Shown in pieces: positions 19,151-27,437 of a stretch of DNA of 64,000 bases. Each line of letters opens with the position of its first letter. The first letter of the stretch is position 1. Origin of the DNA: DASRLE01 sp963825315 (GTDB lineage Bacteria > Verrucomicrobiota > Verrucomicrobiia > Limisphaerales > Palsa-1400); the NCBI GenBank assembly GCA_963825315.1, contig CAWGST010000001.1, positions 744,001-808,000 on the forward strand, given 5' to 3'. The notes under the pieces are model-generated. The model was not told the DNA's origin. It did not search any database and was given only the letters and a program-made list of their open reading frames with translations. Both the position numbers and the translations under genes were made by a program.

Positions 19151-20974
19151 GTGATTGAACTGATTCATCTAACCCTCAAGCGCCTGGTGCTCTGCAATTA
19201 CAAAAGCATCAAGCGCGTTGAGCTGGACAACCTGAACAACGTGGTGTTGCTCATGGGACCCAATAATGCCGGCAAGTCCAACATCCTGGACGCCTTCAAG
19301 TTTCTCTCCGAGGCCGCCGTCAGTTTCGAGCGCGCCCTGGCCTCCCGCGGCCATGACCTTGTCGAGCTTATTCACCGCAAGCGCCCCGAAGAGACGATGG
19401 ATTTTCTGTTTGACTTCGTCTTCGCCCCGCAAAGGCGGGTGGAATTCGTCCGCCGCCTCTTTGCCGGCAACCCCCCAACCCCGTTGTCCGACGCGCTCAA
19501 CTCGGAATTGCTCTCGGTCCTCACCCTGAAAATCACCGTGGGCCGGGACCATTTTGCGGAGGAGCTTTCCACTCCCAATCTCGAAGGCGGCCCGCCGTTG
19601 GTGATCTTTTCCACCAAAGGCGCACCCGGGGGCGTCGAGTTCTTTTGCGGGCAATTGGAAACCCTCTGCAAACAACGCAAAGGCCAACTGCCGTCCGAAC
19701 CCGTGCCGCTGGAGGTCAAGCCGGAGACGATCCAACCCTACCGCTTGCGTCTGGGCCGGCCGGAAGCGGCGGCGGCGTGGCCCGTTTCTTATGAGCTGGC
19801 CGACGCGGTTTGCCAGCAGTTCGCCTGCCTAGAATGGGCCGATCCCATGCGCAAACTACCCACGTCCTCGCCCATCCTCGGCGAACACACGCTGACGGCC
19901 GATATTTCCAACCTGCCCGACGTCCTGCACTGGCTCTACAATAACAAGCCCAAACAATTTCGAAAAATCGAAGTGGAAGTTTCCAAATTGGTGCCGCACC
20001 TCGGCAGGCTTTACACCCCGACCCTGCAAAATGAAGCCACGCTGGGGATGATTGACTCCAGCGACGAAGACCTCGTTTATTCGATGGACCAGATGAGTTT
20101 CGGCACGCGCTCCCTCGTCGCCATCGTGGCCAAGGTTGTTCTGGCCAGGCCCGGGGCGTGGGTTTGCATTGAAGAACCCGAAACCTACCTCCACCCCAAT
20201 GCGCAAATGGGGTTGTTTCATTTCCTGCGCGACGAGGGCAGGGGCAAACGTCTTTTCGTCGCCACCCATTCCACGGCCATCGCCGCCTCCTGCCCCATTT
20301 CCTCGCTCTTCATCGTGCAACGCGACGCGGAGCAGTGCACCGCCGTCACCCCGGTCACCGCCGCGGAGGCCTGCGATGTCATCGAGCAATTGGGCGTTAA
20401 ACCGTCCTTCAGTTTCGAGGCCGACGCCATCGTTTTCGTGGAGCAGGCCGACCATGTTCCGATCTTCGAAGCTTGGGCCGGGAAATTCAATTTCCGCGTT
20501 AACATTCAATTCCTCGACGCCGAAGGCGCGGCGACTTTGCATTATTTTGCCAATACGCGGATCGCCTTGAGCAGCTTTGTCCACACCCTGGTTTTCGCCG
20601 TCTTCGGCAACGGCAGCGAACTGGCCGGCCGCACCCGCAAGAAAATTGTCGAGCAGCTCAATCTCCCCGAGCAACAGGTCTTCACCCTGGATTTTCCCGA
20701 ATTGGAAGGTTACCTCCTCGATCCCGCCGCCCTGATGCGCGCCTTTCCGGCCATTACACTGCCGCCCGGCGAATTGGCCGCCCGCCTGGACCCGGCGCTA
20801 ACCCTGCCCAATCAAAAGAAGGCGCTCAACGATTTGCTGGCGGAATTTCATCTCGGGGAATATGACAGCCGCCTCGGCGCGCGCATTGCTGAGGCCATGG
20901 AGGAAATTCCCGCCTCCGTCCGCCAATTATTCGAACAAATCGATCTCAGTTCCAAACCCTACTGGAAGATTTGA
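19151..20974 (+). CDS. OLD-like AAA ATPase with divergent TOPRIM region
   Basis: 607 residues starting at GTG. Walker A GPNNAGKS at 36-43; signature MSFGTRSLVAIVAK; Walker B WVCIEEPETYLHP; then a C-terminal domain positioned like the TOPRIM of OLD-family nucleases. The first glutamate is present (AIVFVEQADHVPIFEAW), but the segment where OLD proteins have DxD reads VFAVFGNGSEL, so the metal site looks incomplete. Last gene of the ATPase/DUF4276 cassette, 74 bases downstream and on the same strand. Confidence 0.78.
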   Translation: MIELIHLTLKRLVLCNYKSIKRVELDNLNNVVLLMGPNNAGKSNILDAFKFLSEAAVSFERALASRGHDLVELIHRKRPEETMDFLFDFVFAPQRRVEFVRRLFAGNPPTPLSDALNSELLSVLTLKITVGRDHFAEELSTPNLEGGPPLVIFSTKGAPGGVEFFCGQLETLCKQRKGQLPSEPVPLEVKPETIQPYRLRLGRPEAAAAWPVSYELADAVCQQFACLEWADPMRKLPTSSPILGEHTLTADISNLPDVLHWLYNNKPKQFRKIEVEVSKLVPHLGRLYTPTLQNEATLGMIDSSDEDLVYSMDQMSFGTRSLVAIVAKVVLARPGAWVCIEEPETYLHPNAQMGLFHFLRDEGRGKRLFVATHSTAIAASCPISSLFIVQRDAEQCTAVTPVTAAEACDVIEQLGVKPSFSFEADAIVFVEQADHVPIFEAWAGKFNFRVNIQFLDAEGAATLHYFANTRIALSSFVHTLVFAVFGNGSELAGRTRKKIVEQLNLPEQQVFTLDFPELEGYLLDPAALMRAFPAITLPPGELAARLDPALTLPNQKKALNDLLAEFHLGEYDSRLGARIAEAMEEIPASVRQLFEQIDLSSKPYWKI

Positions 20975-20983
20975 GGCCGGCGC

Positions 20984-21817
20984 TTACTTTTTCCTGGCGT
21001 AAAGCTCGGTGAACAGTTTCAGGAACTTCGCCATTTCATCCTTCTTGCTTTCCCCCATGTTCAGAACGTCCTGATGGATGAGCACGCCCGATTTGGTGTC
21101 GCCCCCGGCCATGTTCGTGATGCACGAAACGCCCGCCACGGCCAGACCGCATTGCCGGGCGACGATCGCCTCGGGCACCGTGCTCATGCCCACCGCATCG
21201 GCCCCCAGACGCCGGAACGCCCGGATTTCCGCCGGCGTTTCGTAATTGGGACCGGACACCGCCAGATAAGTCCCCGTGCGCAATCGCAAGCCGCTCGCCT
21301 TGCCCGCTTGTCTGGCGAACTCGATCAGCCGGCGATCATACACCCGCGTCAAGTCCACGAAACGCGGCAAGCCCGGCAAGGCAGGCCCGCGCAACGGATT
21401 CACCCCCATGAAATTGATATGGTCCTCCAGCACCATGAAATCCCCCGAGCGAAAGGACCGGTTCACCGCCCCGGCCGCATTTGTCAACAACAAGGCGCGG
21501 ATGCCAAACTCCGCCAGCACCCGCACCGGGAAAGTCAGCCGCTCCATTTCGCAGCCTTCGTAATAATGGGCCCGCCCCTTCAACACCAGCACGGGCGTCT
21601 TGTCAAAGAGTCCCAGCACAAGCTTTCCGGCGTGGCCCGTCACCCCCACCGTGGGAAAGCCCGGCAACTTTCCGTAAGCGATCTCCCGCTCCACCTGCAA
21701 ATGCGCCAGCGCATGTTGAAAACCGCTGCCCAGCACCATGGCCAGCCTGGGGCGCAACGGCGACTCCTTCTTCAAGAGGGCCGCGGTCAGTTTTGGATCG
21801 TACAACATGAACGGCAC
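20984..21817 (-). CDS. punA: Purine nucleoside phosphorylase
   Basis: Trimeric-type (family 2) PNP, phosphorolysing guanosine and inosine for purine salvage. Phosphate-site GSGF, GHAGKLVLG and GRAHYYEG, TNAAGAVN, the base-binding GPNYETPAEIRAF and GMSTVPE are all present; 277 residues is the family norm. Convergent with the OLD-like gene, ten bases apart. A Met three codons in is an alternative start. Confidence 0.92.
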   Translation of the reverse strand: MPFMLYDPKLTAALLKKESPLRPRLAMVLGSGFQHALAHLQVEREIAYGKLPGFPTVGVTGHAGKLVLGLFDKTPVLVLKGRAHYYEGCEMERLTFPVRVLAEFGIRALLLTNAAGAVNRSFRSGDFMVLEDHINFMGVNPLRGPALPGLPRFVDLTRVYDRRLIEFARQAGKASGLRLRTGTYLAVSGPNYETPAEIRAFRRLGADAVGMSTVPEAIVARQCGLAVAGVSCITNMAGGDTKSGVLIHQDVLNMGESKKDEMAKFLKLFTELYARKK

Positions 21818-21957
21818 GATTATAGACTCATTCTTTGGCCCGGGCGCAAATCATTTTCGTCATTGATTGGTCATTAAGATTTCGTCATTAGTCATTCTTC
21901 CCTGATCCCCGCTTGATTTATCCCCAGCCTCATTTACCCTTTAAACCACTGGTTTTT

Positions 21958-23106
21958 ATGCAATTGAACAATGACGAAATTCGCCGCTATTCGCGCCATC
22001 TCATTTTGCCGGAGGTCGGACTGGCCGGGCAAAAAAAGATTTGCTCCACCAGCGTCGTCTGCATCGGCGCGGGCGGCCTCGGCTCCCCCATCGCCATGTA
22101 CCTGGCCGCGGCCGGCATCGGCAAAATTGGCGTCGTCGATTTTGACACGGTCGATTTTTCCAATTTGCAGCGCCAGATTATTCACGGCACCAATGACGTC
22201 GGACGCCCCAAATGCGAATCCGCCAAAGAGACCATCCACCGCATCAATCCCAACGTCGAAGTCGTCCTGCACAATGCCGCCATCAACAGCGGCAACGCGC
22301 TCGATATCCTGGCGCAATACGACATCGTCGTGGACGGCACGGACAACTTCCCGACGCGTTACTTGACAAACGACGCGTGCGTCCTGCTCAAAAAACCCAA
22401 CGTCTATGGCTCCATCTTCCGCTTCGAAGGCCAGGCCAGCGTTTTTGCCCCTCATTTGAACGGGCCTTGCTACCGTTGTTTGTACCCCGAACCGCCCCCG
22501 CCGGGCATGGTGCCCAGTTGCGCGGAAGGCGGCGTCCTCGGCGTTTTGCCCGGCATCATCGGCTGCATTCAAGCGACGGAAATCTTAAAACTCGCCCTCG
22601 GCAAAGGCAGTTCGCTCATTGGCCGGTTGCTGCTCTTCAACGCCCTCGAAATGAAATTCCGCGAACTCCGCCTGCGCCCCGATCCGCAGTGCCCCTTGTG
22701 CGGCGAGAACCCGACTATTACCAAGCTGATCGATTACCAGCAATTCTGCGGCATCGTCCCGGAACCGGCCGTGCCCGTGTCCAATCCCGACGAAGTCACC
22801 GTGCAGGAAATGAAGCGGGCGCTGGACGACCCGAAACTCGGCATCAAAGTCATCGACGTGCGCGAGCCGGACGAATATCAGATTGCCCATGTCAACGGCG
22901 TCCCGCTCTATCCGCTCAGTCTGTTGCCGCAACGCTTCACGGAACTCGATCCCAACCAGCAGATGTATATTCATTGCAAGAGCGGGATACGCTCCATGAA
23001 GGCGCTGCACTTTTTGCGCGGGCAGGGCTTCAAGTATTTGAAAAGCGTCAAAGGCGGCATCAACGCCTGGTCGGACGAAATAGACCATGCCGTTCCCAAG
23101 TATTGA
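21958..23106 (+). CDS. moeB: MoeB-type adenylyltransferase fused to rhodanese
   Basis: E1-like enzyme that adenylates the C-terminus of a ubiquitin-like sulfur carrier (MoaD/ThiS type), here with a C-terminal rhodanese, as in MoeZ/MOCS3. GAGGLGSP is the nucleotide loop, DGTDNFPTRYL follows, and CYRC with CPLC forms the zinc site. The rhodanese domain (about 275-380) has the active cysteine in IHCKSGIRS. The start at 21958 (MQLNNDEIRRYSRH) matches the family; an upstream start adds 15 unconserved residues. It overlaps cinA by 20 bases. Confidence 0.9.
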   Translation: MQLNNDEIRRYSRHLILPEVGLAGQKKICSTSVVCIGAGGLGSPIAMYLAAAGIGKIGVVDFDTVDFSNLQRQIIHGTNDVGRPKCESAKETIHRINPNVEVVLHNAAINSGNALDILAQYDIVVDGTDNFPTRYLTNDACVLLKKPNVYGSIFRFEGQASVFAPHLNGPCYRCLYPEPPPPGMVPSCAEGGVLGVLPGIIGCIQATEILKLALGKGSSLIGRLLLFNALEMKFRELRLRPDPQCPLCGENPTITKLIDYQQFCGIVPEPAVPVSNPDEVTVQEMKRALDDPKLGIKVIDVREPDEYQIAHVNGVPLYPLSLLPQRFTELDPNQQMYIHCKSGIRSMKALHFLRGQGFKYLKSVKGGINAWSDEIDHAVPKY

Positions 23107-24361
23107 ACTCATCAACACCGGCAGCGAATTGCTTTTGGGGCGCGTTCTCAATACGCACCAACAGTGGATTTGCCGCCAACTGGCCGATCGCGGCTACGAA
23201 GTCACCCGGCAAATCTGCGTCGCGGATGACGCCGCATCCATCCAGGCCGCCGCGCGCGAGTCCCTCGCCCGCGCTGATTTGGTGTTGACAACAGGCGGAC
23301 TGGGGCCGACTTCGGACGACATCACGCGCGACCTCATCGCCCAAATGCTCGGCCGCCCGCTGGCGCCGGACGCGGACGTGCTGGCGCACATCGAGGCATG
23401 CTTCGCCCAACGCAAACGCGCCATGCCGCCCAGCGTCAACGTCCAGGCCAGGGTTCCCGCCGGAGCGCGCGTCCTGCCAAACCGGCATGGCACCGCTCCG
23501 GGCCTGGCCATCGAAATCAATCCCAATCCCTTCCGCGAGGACAAACGCCGAAGCTGGCTCATCCTCCTGCCCGGCCCCCCGCGGGAATTGCGCCCCATGT
23601 TTTCCGAATCGGTCCTTCCGCTCCTGCTCAAGGAATTCCCCCTCGCCCGGCCCTTTGTCTGCCGCACCTTGCGCACCACCGGTTTGGGGGAATCGGCCGT
23701 CGAAGAAAAAATCGCCGGACCGCTGCAGCCGCTCCTGGCGGCTGGATTGGAATTGGGCTACTGCGCGCGTGTCGGCGAAGTGGATGTGCGTCTGGTCGCG
23801 CGCGGCGAAAAGGCCGCGGCCATTGTCAGTCAAGCCGAAGGAATTGTCCGCCAATTGCTGGGCACGCTTGTTTTTGCGGCCGACGACGCCACGCTGGAGC
23901 AAACCGTCATGCATCTGCTGGCCGGGCGGAAGAAAACGGTCGCTTTGGCGGAATCCTGCACGGGCGGATTGATCGCCCACCGCATCACCAATGTTCCCGG
24001 GGCCTCCGCCGTCCTGGCCTGCGGCCTGGTGACCTACGGCAATGATGCCAAGAAGAATTTGCTCGGCGTTCGCGAAGAAACTTTGGGCGAACACGGCGCC
24101 GTCAGCGCGGCGGTGGCCCGGCAAATGGCGGAAGGGGCGCGGCTTCGGCACGCCACCGATTACGGCCTGGCTGTCACCGGCATTGCCGGCCCCGGCGGCG
24201 GCAGCGCGCAAAAGCCCGTCGGCACGGTTTTCATCGCGCTGGCCGGCGCGCAGGGAACAACCGTGGAAGAACGATTCAATCCCTTCGACCGTGAGACCTT
24301 CAAATTTGTCACCTCGCAGCAAGCGCTTGATCTGCTGCGGCGCGCCCTGTCCGGGCAGTGA
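23087..24361 (+). CDS. cinA: CinA family nicotinamide-nucleotide amidohydrolase
   Basis: Full-length two-domain CinA. The N-terminal MoaB/COG1058 domain (INTGSELLLG, TGGLGPTSDD) acts as ADP-ribose pyrophosphatase in relatives and the C-terminal domain (LAESCTGGLIAHRIT, AVTGIAGPGGG) is the NMN deamidase of pyridine-nucleotide salvage. 424 residues is standard. Its start lies inside the end of moeB, so translation is probably coupled. Confidence 0.92.
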   Translation: MPFPSIELINTGSELLLGRVLNTHQQWICRQLADRGYEVTRQICVADDAASIQAAARESLARADLVLTTGGLGPTSDDITRDLIAQMLGRPLAPDADVLAHIEACFAQRKRAMPPSVNVQARVPAGARVLPNRHGTAPGLAIEINPNPFREDKRRSWLILLPGPPRELRPMFSESVLPLLLKEFPLARPFVCRTLRTTGLGESAVEEKIAGPLQPLLAAGLELGYCARVGEVDVRLVARGEKAAAIVSQAEGIVRQLLGTLVFAADDATLEQTVMHLLAGRKKTVALAESCTGGLIAHRITNVPGASAVLACGLVTYGNDAKKNLLGVREETLGEHGAVSAAVARQMAEGARLRHATDYGLAVTGIAGPGGGSAQKPVGTVFIALAGAQGTTVEERFNPFDRETFKFVTSQQALDLLRRALSGQ

Positions 24362-24394
24362 CGAACCTTGCCCCATTTGTCCCATTCGTCCCAT

Positions 24395-24697
24395 TCAGTC
24401 ACCAAACAGCTTCTTCAACTTCTCGCGCGCCGCGTCTTCGCGCGTATGGACCGTCTCCTTGGGGGCGAAGGCGCGGCGGGCCAGTTCGAAATACTCGCAA
24501 AAGTTTCCAGACGCCTTCTCCAAAACGGGATCGGCCCGGCGATCGCGGCATTGGTGGGCCACGCGCGGATCATAACTGACGCAATTCAAACAAACGCGCA
24601 GATCGGCGTTGCAACTGTCGCATGAATCTCCGCGACCGGGCTGGCCGGGCAACGTCCATTCCCAGCCGCAGTTGTGACAATGTCGGGTTCCAGCCAT
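24395..24697 (-). CDS. Small zinc-ribbon protein, function unknown
   Basis: 100 residues from the Met preceding GTRHCHNCGWEW. Two CxxC pairs (CHNC and CDSC) plus CLNC and further Cys/His suggest one or two zinc ribbons, followed by a charged helical tail (TREDAAREKLKKLFG). I do not recognise a named family. Convergent with cinA, separated by a GTCCCATT-type word repeat. Confidence 0.6.
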   Translation of the reverse strand: MAGTRHCHNCGWEWTLPGQPGRGDSCDSCNADLRVCLNCVSYDPRVAHQCRDRRADPVLEKASGNFCEYFELARRAFAPKETVHTREDAAREKLKKLFGD

Positions 24698-24739
24698 TTG
24701 CAGGCAGTGTACTGAATTCTCAGCGCTTTGCCAGAATGG

Positions 24740-24780
24740 ATTTTTGCCGGCCGCTTCTAATCCTAATCTTAATCTCCCGG
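24740..24780. repeat. TAATCC-type repeat, half copy D
   Basis: A single arm CTTCTAATCCTAATCTTAAT with the preceding TTTTTGCCGGCCGC resembling the flank of copies B and C; no inverted partner is visible nearby, so this is probably a decayed or partial copy. It lies just upstream of the zinc-ribbon gene. Confidence 0.6.
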
Positions 24781-24915
24781 ACACTCATCCCGGCGAAAAT
24801 GCAACTTAAATATTTTTTAATTTGCGCTTTTGTCACTGGACGGCATGGCAAAGGAGGCTAGTTTTATTGCAGGCAAGCGGTCGTGTGTTAAGCAGACCGG
24901 CCTGCCCAAAGTCGC

Positions 24916-25611
24916 ATGAGGCCGTCCGAAAAAAGCGCGTTCCGGCACTGGACCGAATCCGAGATCGCGCGGAGTGAAGCAGAGAATCTGCTGGGAGACT
25001 TTTGCGCCCTGTTGCGACAGTTGGGAGTCCGCGGGATATCGCCGGCCTGCCATTCACCCCTCGCCCCGTCATCCCAGCGCATCGCCGGCCTTCCGGCGCT
25101 GCAAACTTTTTTGGACACCTATCTCACGCAGATTCTTCTGCCGCTGGAATTGCCCGCCATTGCCGAAGCGTGCGGCCGCGTCCGGCGCGGCGAAGCCCGC
25201 GAATTGATTGCTTTGGACCGGCAACTGGCGGGAGAAGCGCGGCTGGCCCCGTTCGCTGCGGCCAGCCGGAAAATCGGCGCCCTGCAATTGCAACGCTTGA
25301 AGCCGCTGCGCGATGAGCGAACGGTCCAGCGTTATTTGTGCGCCGTCGAATCCGGCCGCGCCGAAGGCTGGCACACCTTGGTTTATGGTTTGACATTGGC
25401 CGTCTATTCCTTTCCGTTGCGCCAGGGGTTGCTACATTATGCCCGGGAAACGCTTTCCGGCCTGGCCCGCACCGCGGCGGGGCCGGGGAAATTTTTCGAT
25501 CCGGCCTGCCAGGAAATGTTGGAGGCAATTCTGGCCCGCCTGCCCGAGGCGGTGGAACGGACCATCCCGCCCTGCGACGACGCCCTCCATTTGTCCTATT
25601 CGTCCCATTAG
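24916..25611 (+). CDS. Alpha-helical protein, possibly UreF-like, function unknown
   Basis: 231 residues, mainly helical, no signal peptide or membrane segment. The stretch AVYSFPLRQGLLHYA recalls the SFP-glycine-H region of the urease accessory protein UreF, but the characteristic glycines are missing and no urease genes are in the window. Its final codons (LSYSSH) are made of the CCTATTCGTCCCATT word repeat, so the native end may be earlier. Confidence 0.45.
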   Translation: MRPSEKSAFRHWTESEIARSEAENLLGDFCALLRQLGVRGISPACHSPLAPSSQRIAGLPALQTFLDTYLTQILLPLELPAIAEACGRVRRGEARELIALDRQLAGEARLAPFAAASRKIGALQLQRLKPLRDERTVQRYLCAVESGRAEGWHTLVYGLTLAVYSFPLRQGLLHYARETLSGLARTAAGPGKFFDPACQEMLEAILARLPEAVERTIPPCDDALHLSYSSH

Positions 25612-25724
25612 TCCTTTTCTTCTTTTTCGTCCCTGGGTCATTTGGACATTCGTCATTTTCAGCATCGCCTGAGATTTCAGTTCAGATTTGCCAAACCCGG
25701 TTCAGGTTTGGTTTCATACATTTC

Positions 25725-27008
25725 ATGAATCCAAATCCGCTTTTTGGCTTCGGCCCGGAGTTCAGCGATCCGGCGGTTCCGGTCGAATCGCTGGTCGAGG
25801 GTAACACCGCCTTTGCGTTTGATCTTTACGCGCATCTCAAAGGCAGGCCGGGCAACCTTTTCTTCTCCCCGTTCAGCATTTCGGCTTGTCTGGGCATGAC
25901 CTGCGCCGGAGCGCGCGGCGACACGGAAACGCAAATGGGCCGCGTTCTGCATTTCAGCACAGACCAGAGGCAGATGCATTCCTCCTTCGGAGAACTCCAA
26001 CGCCAACTGCTCGAATACGCAAAACCGAAAGTCGTCCAAATCCAACATGGACCGCCAAACATATCCGGTCTAAATAGGAGGCTGACCGAAGAATTCGTAC
26101 AACCGCCGGGCATCAAATTGGACATTGCCAACGCGCTGTGGGCACAGGAAGGGCATTCCTTCCTCCCGGCTTTTCTGCAAATCGCCACAGGTGAATATCA
26201 AGCCAATGTCAACCAGGCGGACTTCATGACCAGCGACGCCAGCGCCGATGCCGTCAGGAGAGAAATCAACCGCTGGGTCGCGCAGAAAACCAGGGACAAA
26301 ATCCAGAACATCCTTCCGTCCGGCAGTGTGGACGTGCTTACGCGGCTTGTTCTGGCTAATGCCATTTATTTCAAGGGCGCTTGGCTCAGCCCTTTTGAAG
26401 AAGCTGCCACCTCCACCCAACCGTTCCACCTTTCCACGAACAGACAGATCGATGTGCATCTCATGGGCCAGACCGATGACTTCAAATATACCGGGAACAA
26501 CGACTTCCAAGCCCTGGAACTGCCCTACAAACGCCATGAGCTTTCCATGGTAATATTGCTGCCGCGCCGATTCGATGATTGCGGCCAACTGGAAAACCGG
26601 CTCACTCCCGCGCTCCTTTCGTCCGCGCTCGCGCAGATGCAAACGCAGACAGTCGAAGTTTACTGCCCGCGATTCACACTGGAGTCCAGTTTCGACCTCA
26701 AAGAGATTCTGTCGAAAATGGGCATGTCCGATGCATTCATCCAACCAAAAGCCGATTTTTCCGGATTGGACGGCATCAGAGGACTCTTCATTTCAGGCGT
26801 GTTTCACAAAGCCTGGGGTGAGATCAACGAAGCAGGCACCGAAGCCGCCGCAGCTACTGCCCAATTGATAGCGTTGGGGTGTGATGAAGGCCCGCCACCC
26901 GCGCCTCCGCCCGTTTTTCGCGCCGACCATCCCTTTATCTTTCTGATCCGCGACACCGATTCCGGCAGCCTGCTTTTCGTCGGCCGCCTGGCCGATCCGA
27001 GCAAGTAG
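25725..27008 (+). CDS. Serpin, inhibitory type
   Basis: Suicide inhibitor of serine or cysteine proteases; 427 residues covering the whole fold (NTAFAFDLYAHLKG, NLFFSPFSISACLGM, ANAIYFKGAWLSPF, LELPYKRHELSMVILLP, HPFIFLIRDTDSGSLLFVGR). The hinge EAGTEAAAATAQ matches the small-residue consensus of inhibitors, so it should be functional. The reactive loop continues IALGCDEGPPPAPPPVF; I place the cleavage site near LG-C by spacing, with low certainty. No signal peptide is seen, unlike the truncated paralogue just downstream. The start is the ATG at 25725; the frame is open further upstream but that part is low-complexity. Confidence 0.9.
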   Translation: MNPNPLFGFGPEFSDPAVPVESLVEGNTAFAFDLYAHLKGRPGNLFFSPFSISACLGMTCAGARGDTETQMGRVLHFSTDQRQMHSSFGELQRQLLEYAKPKVVQIQHGPPNISGLNRRLTEEFVQPPGIKLDIANALWAQEGHSFLPAFLQIATGEYQANVNQADFMTSDASADAVRREINRWVAQKTRDKIQNILPSGSVDVLTRLVLANAIYFKGAWLSPFEEAATSTQPFHLSTNRQIDVHLMGQTDDFKYTGNNDFQALELPYKRHELSMVILLPRRFDDCGQLENRLTPALLSSALAQMQTQTVEVYCPRFTLESSFDLKEILSKMGMSDAFIQPKADFSGLDGIRGLFISGVFHKAWGEINEAGTEAAAATAQLIALGCDEGPPPAPPPVFRADHPFIFLIRDTDSGSLLFVGRLADPSK

Positions 27009-27148
27009 GGCGAAGTCCAGACACATGGGCGCATTCTTCCAGAAATCGTCTAATAATCTCAGCCCGAAATCGTCATAATGATATGTGATGGAACAGGAAA
27101 CTTGAAAGTGATATGAAAACACACATCATCAATGGAGAAAATATCACC

Positions 27149-27352
27149 ATGCGTACGACCCGGCTTCTGCGACTATTCACGAGTCTCTTGATTTCGTTCG
27201 GCATCGGACTGGCGGCGAGCAGCCAAGCGGCCCAGACCGAATCGCTGGTCGAGGGCAACACCGCCTTCGCCCTCGATCTTTACGCCCGTCTCAGTGGCAC
27301 GCCGGGCAACATTTTTTTTCGCCATACAGCATTTCCACCTACCTGCCCATGA
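27149..27352 (+). pseudogene. Truncated, frameshifted secreted serpin paralogue
   Basis: Begins with a signal peptide (LFTSLLISFGIGLAASSQAA) and then ESLVEGNTAFALDLYARLSG, nearly identical to the N-terminus of the upstream serpin. Within a T run at 27313-27320 the frame slips: adding one T restores SPYSISTYLPMTYAG. After about 27370 serpin similarity ends. It is the stub of a tandem duplicate. Confidence 0.75.
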
Positions 27353-27437
27353 CTTATGCCGGACACCTATTTAATCGCCATTCACCGAGCTTGGCACACC
27401 CACCCCCTATTCGTACAGTCTTTTCTGAGACACTGCA

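Noticed and set aside
23060..24394. 444-codon minus-strand frame
   Set aside because: Antisense of cinA, with no recognisable domain.
25338..25724. N-terminal extension of the serpin frame
   Set aside because: It overlaps the upstream gene in another frame and is Arg/Pro-rich; serpin similarity begins after the ATG at 25725.
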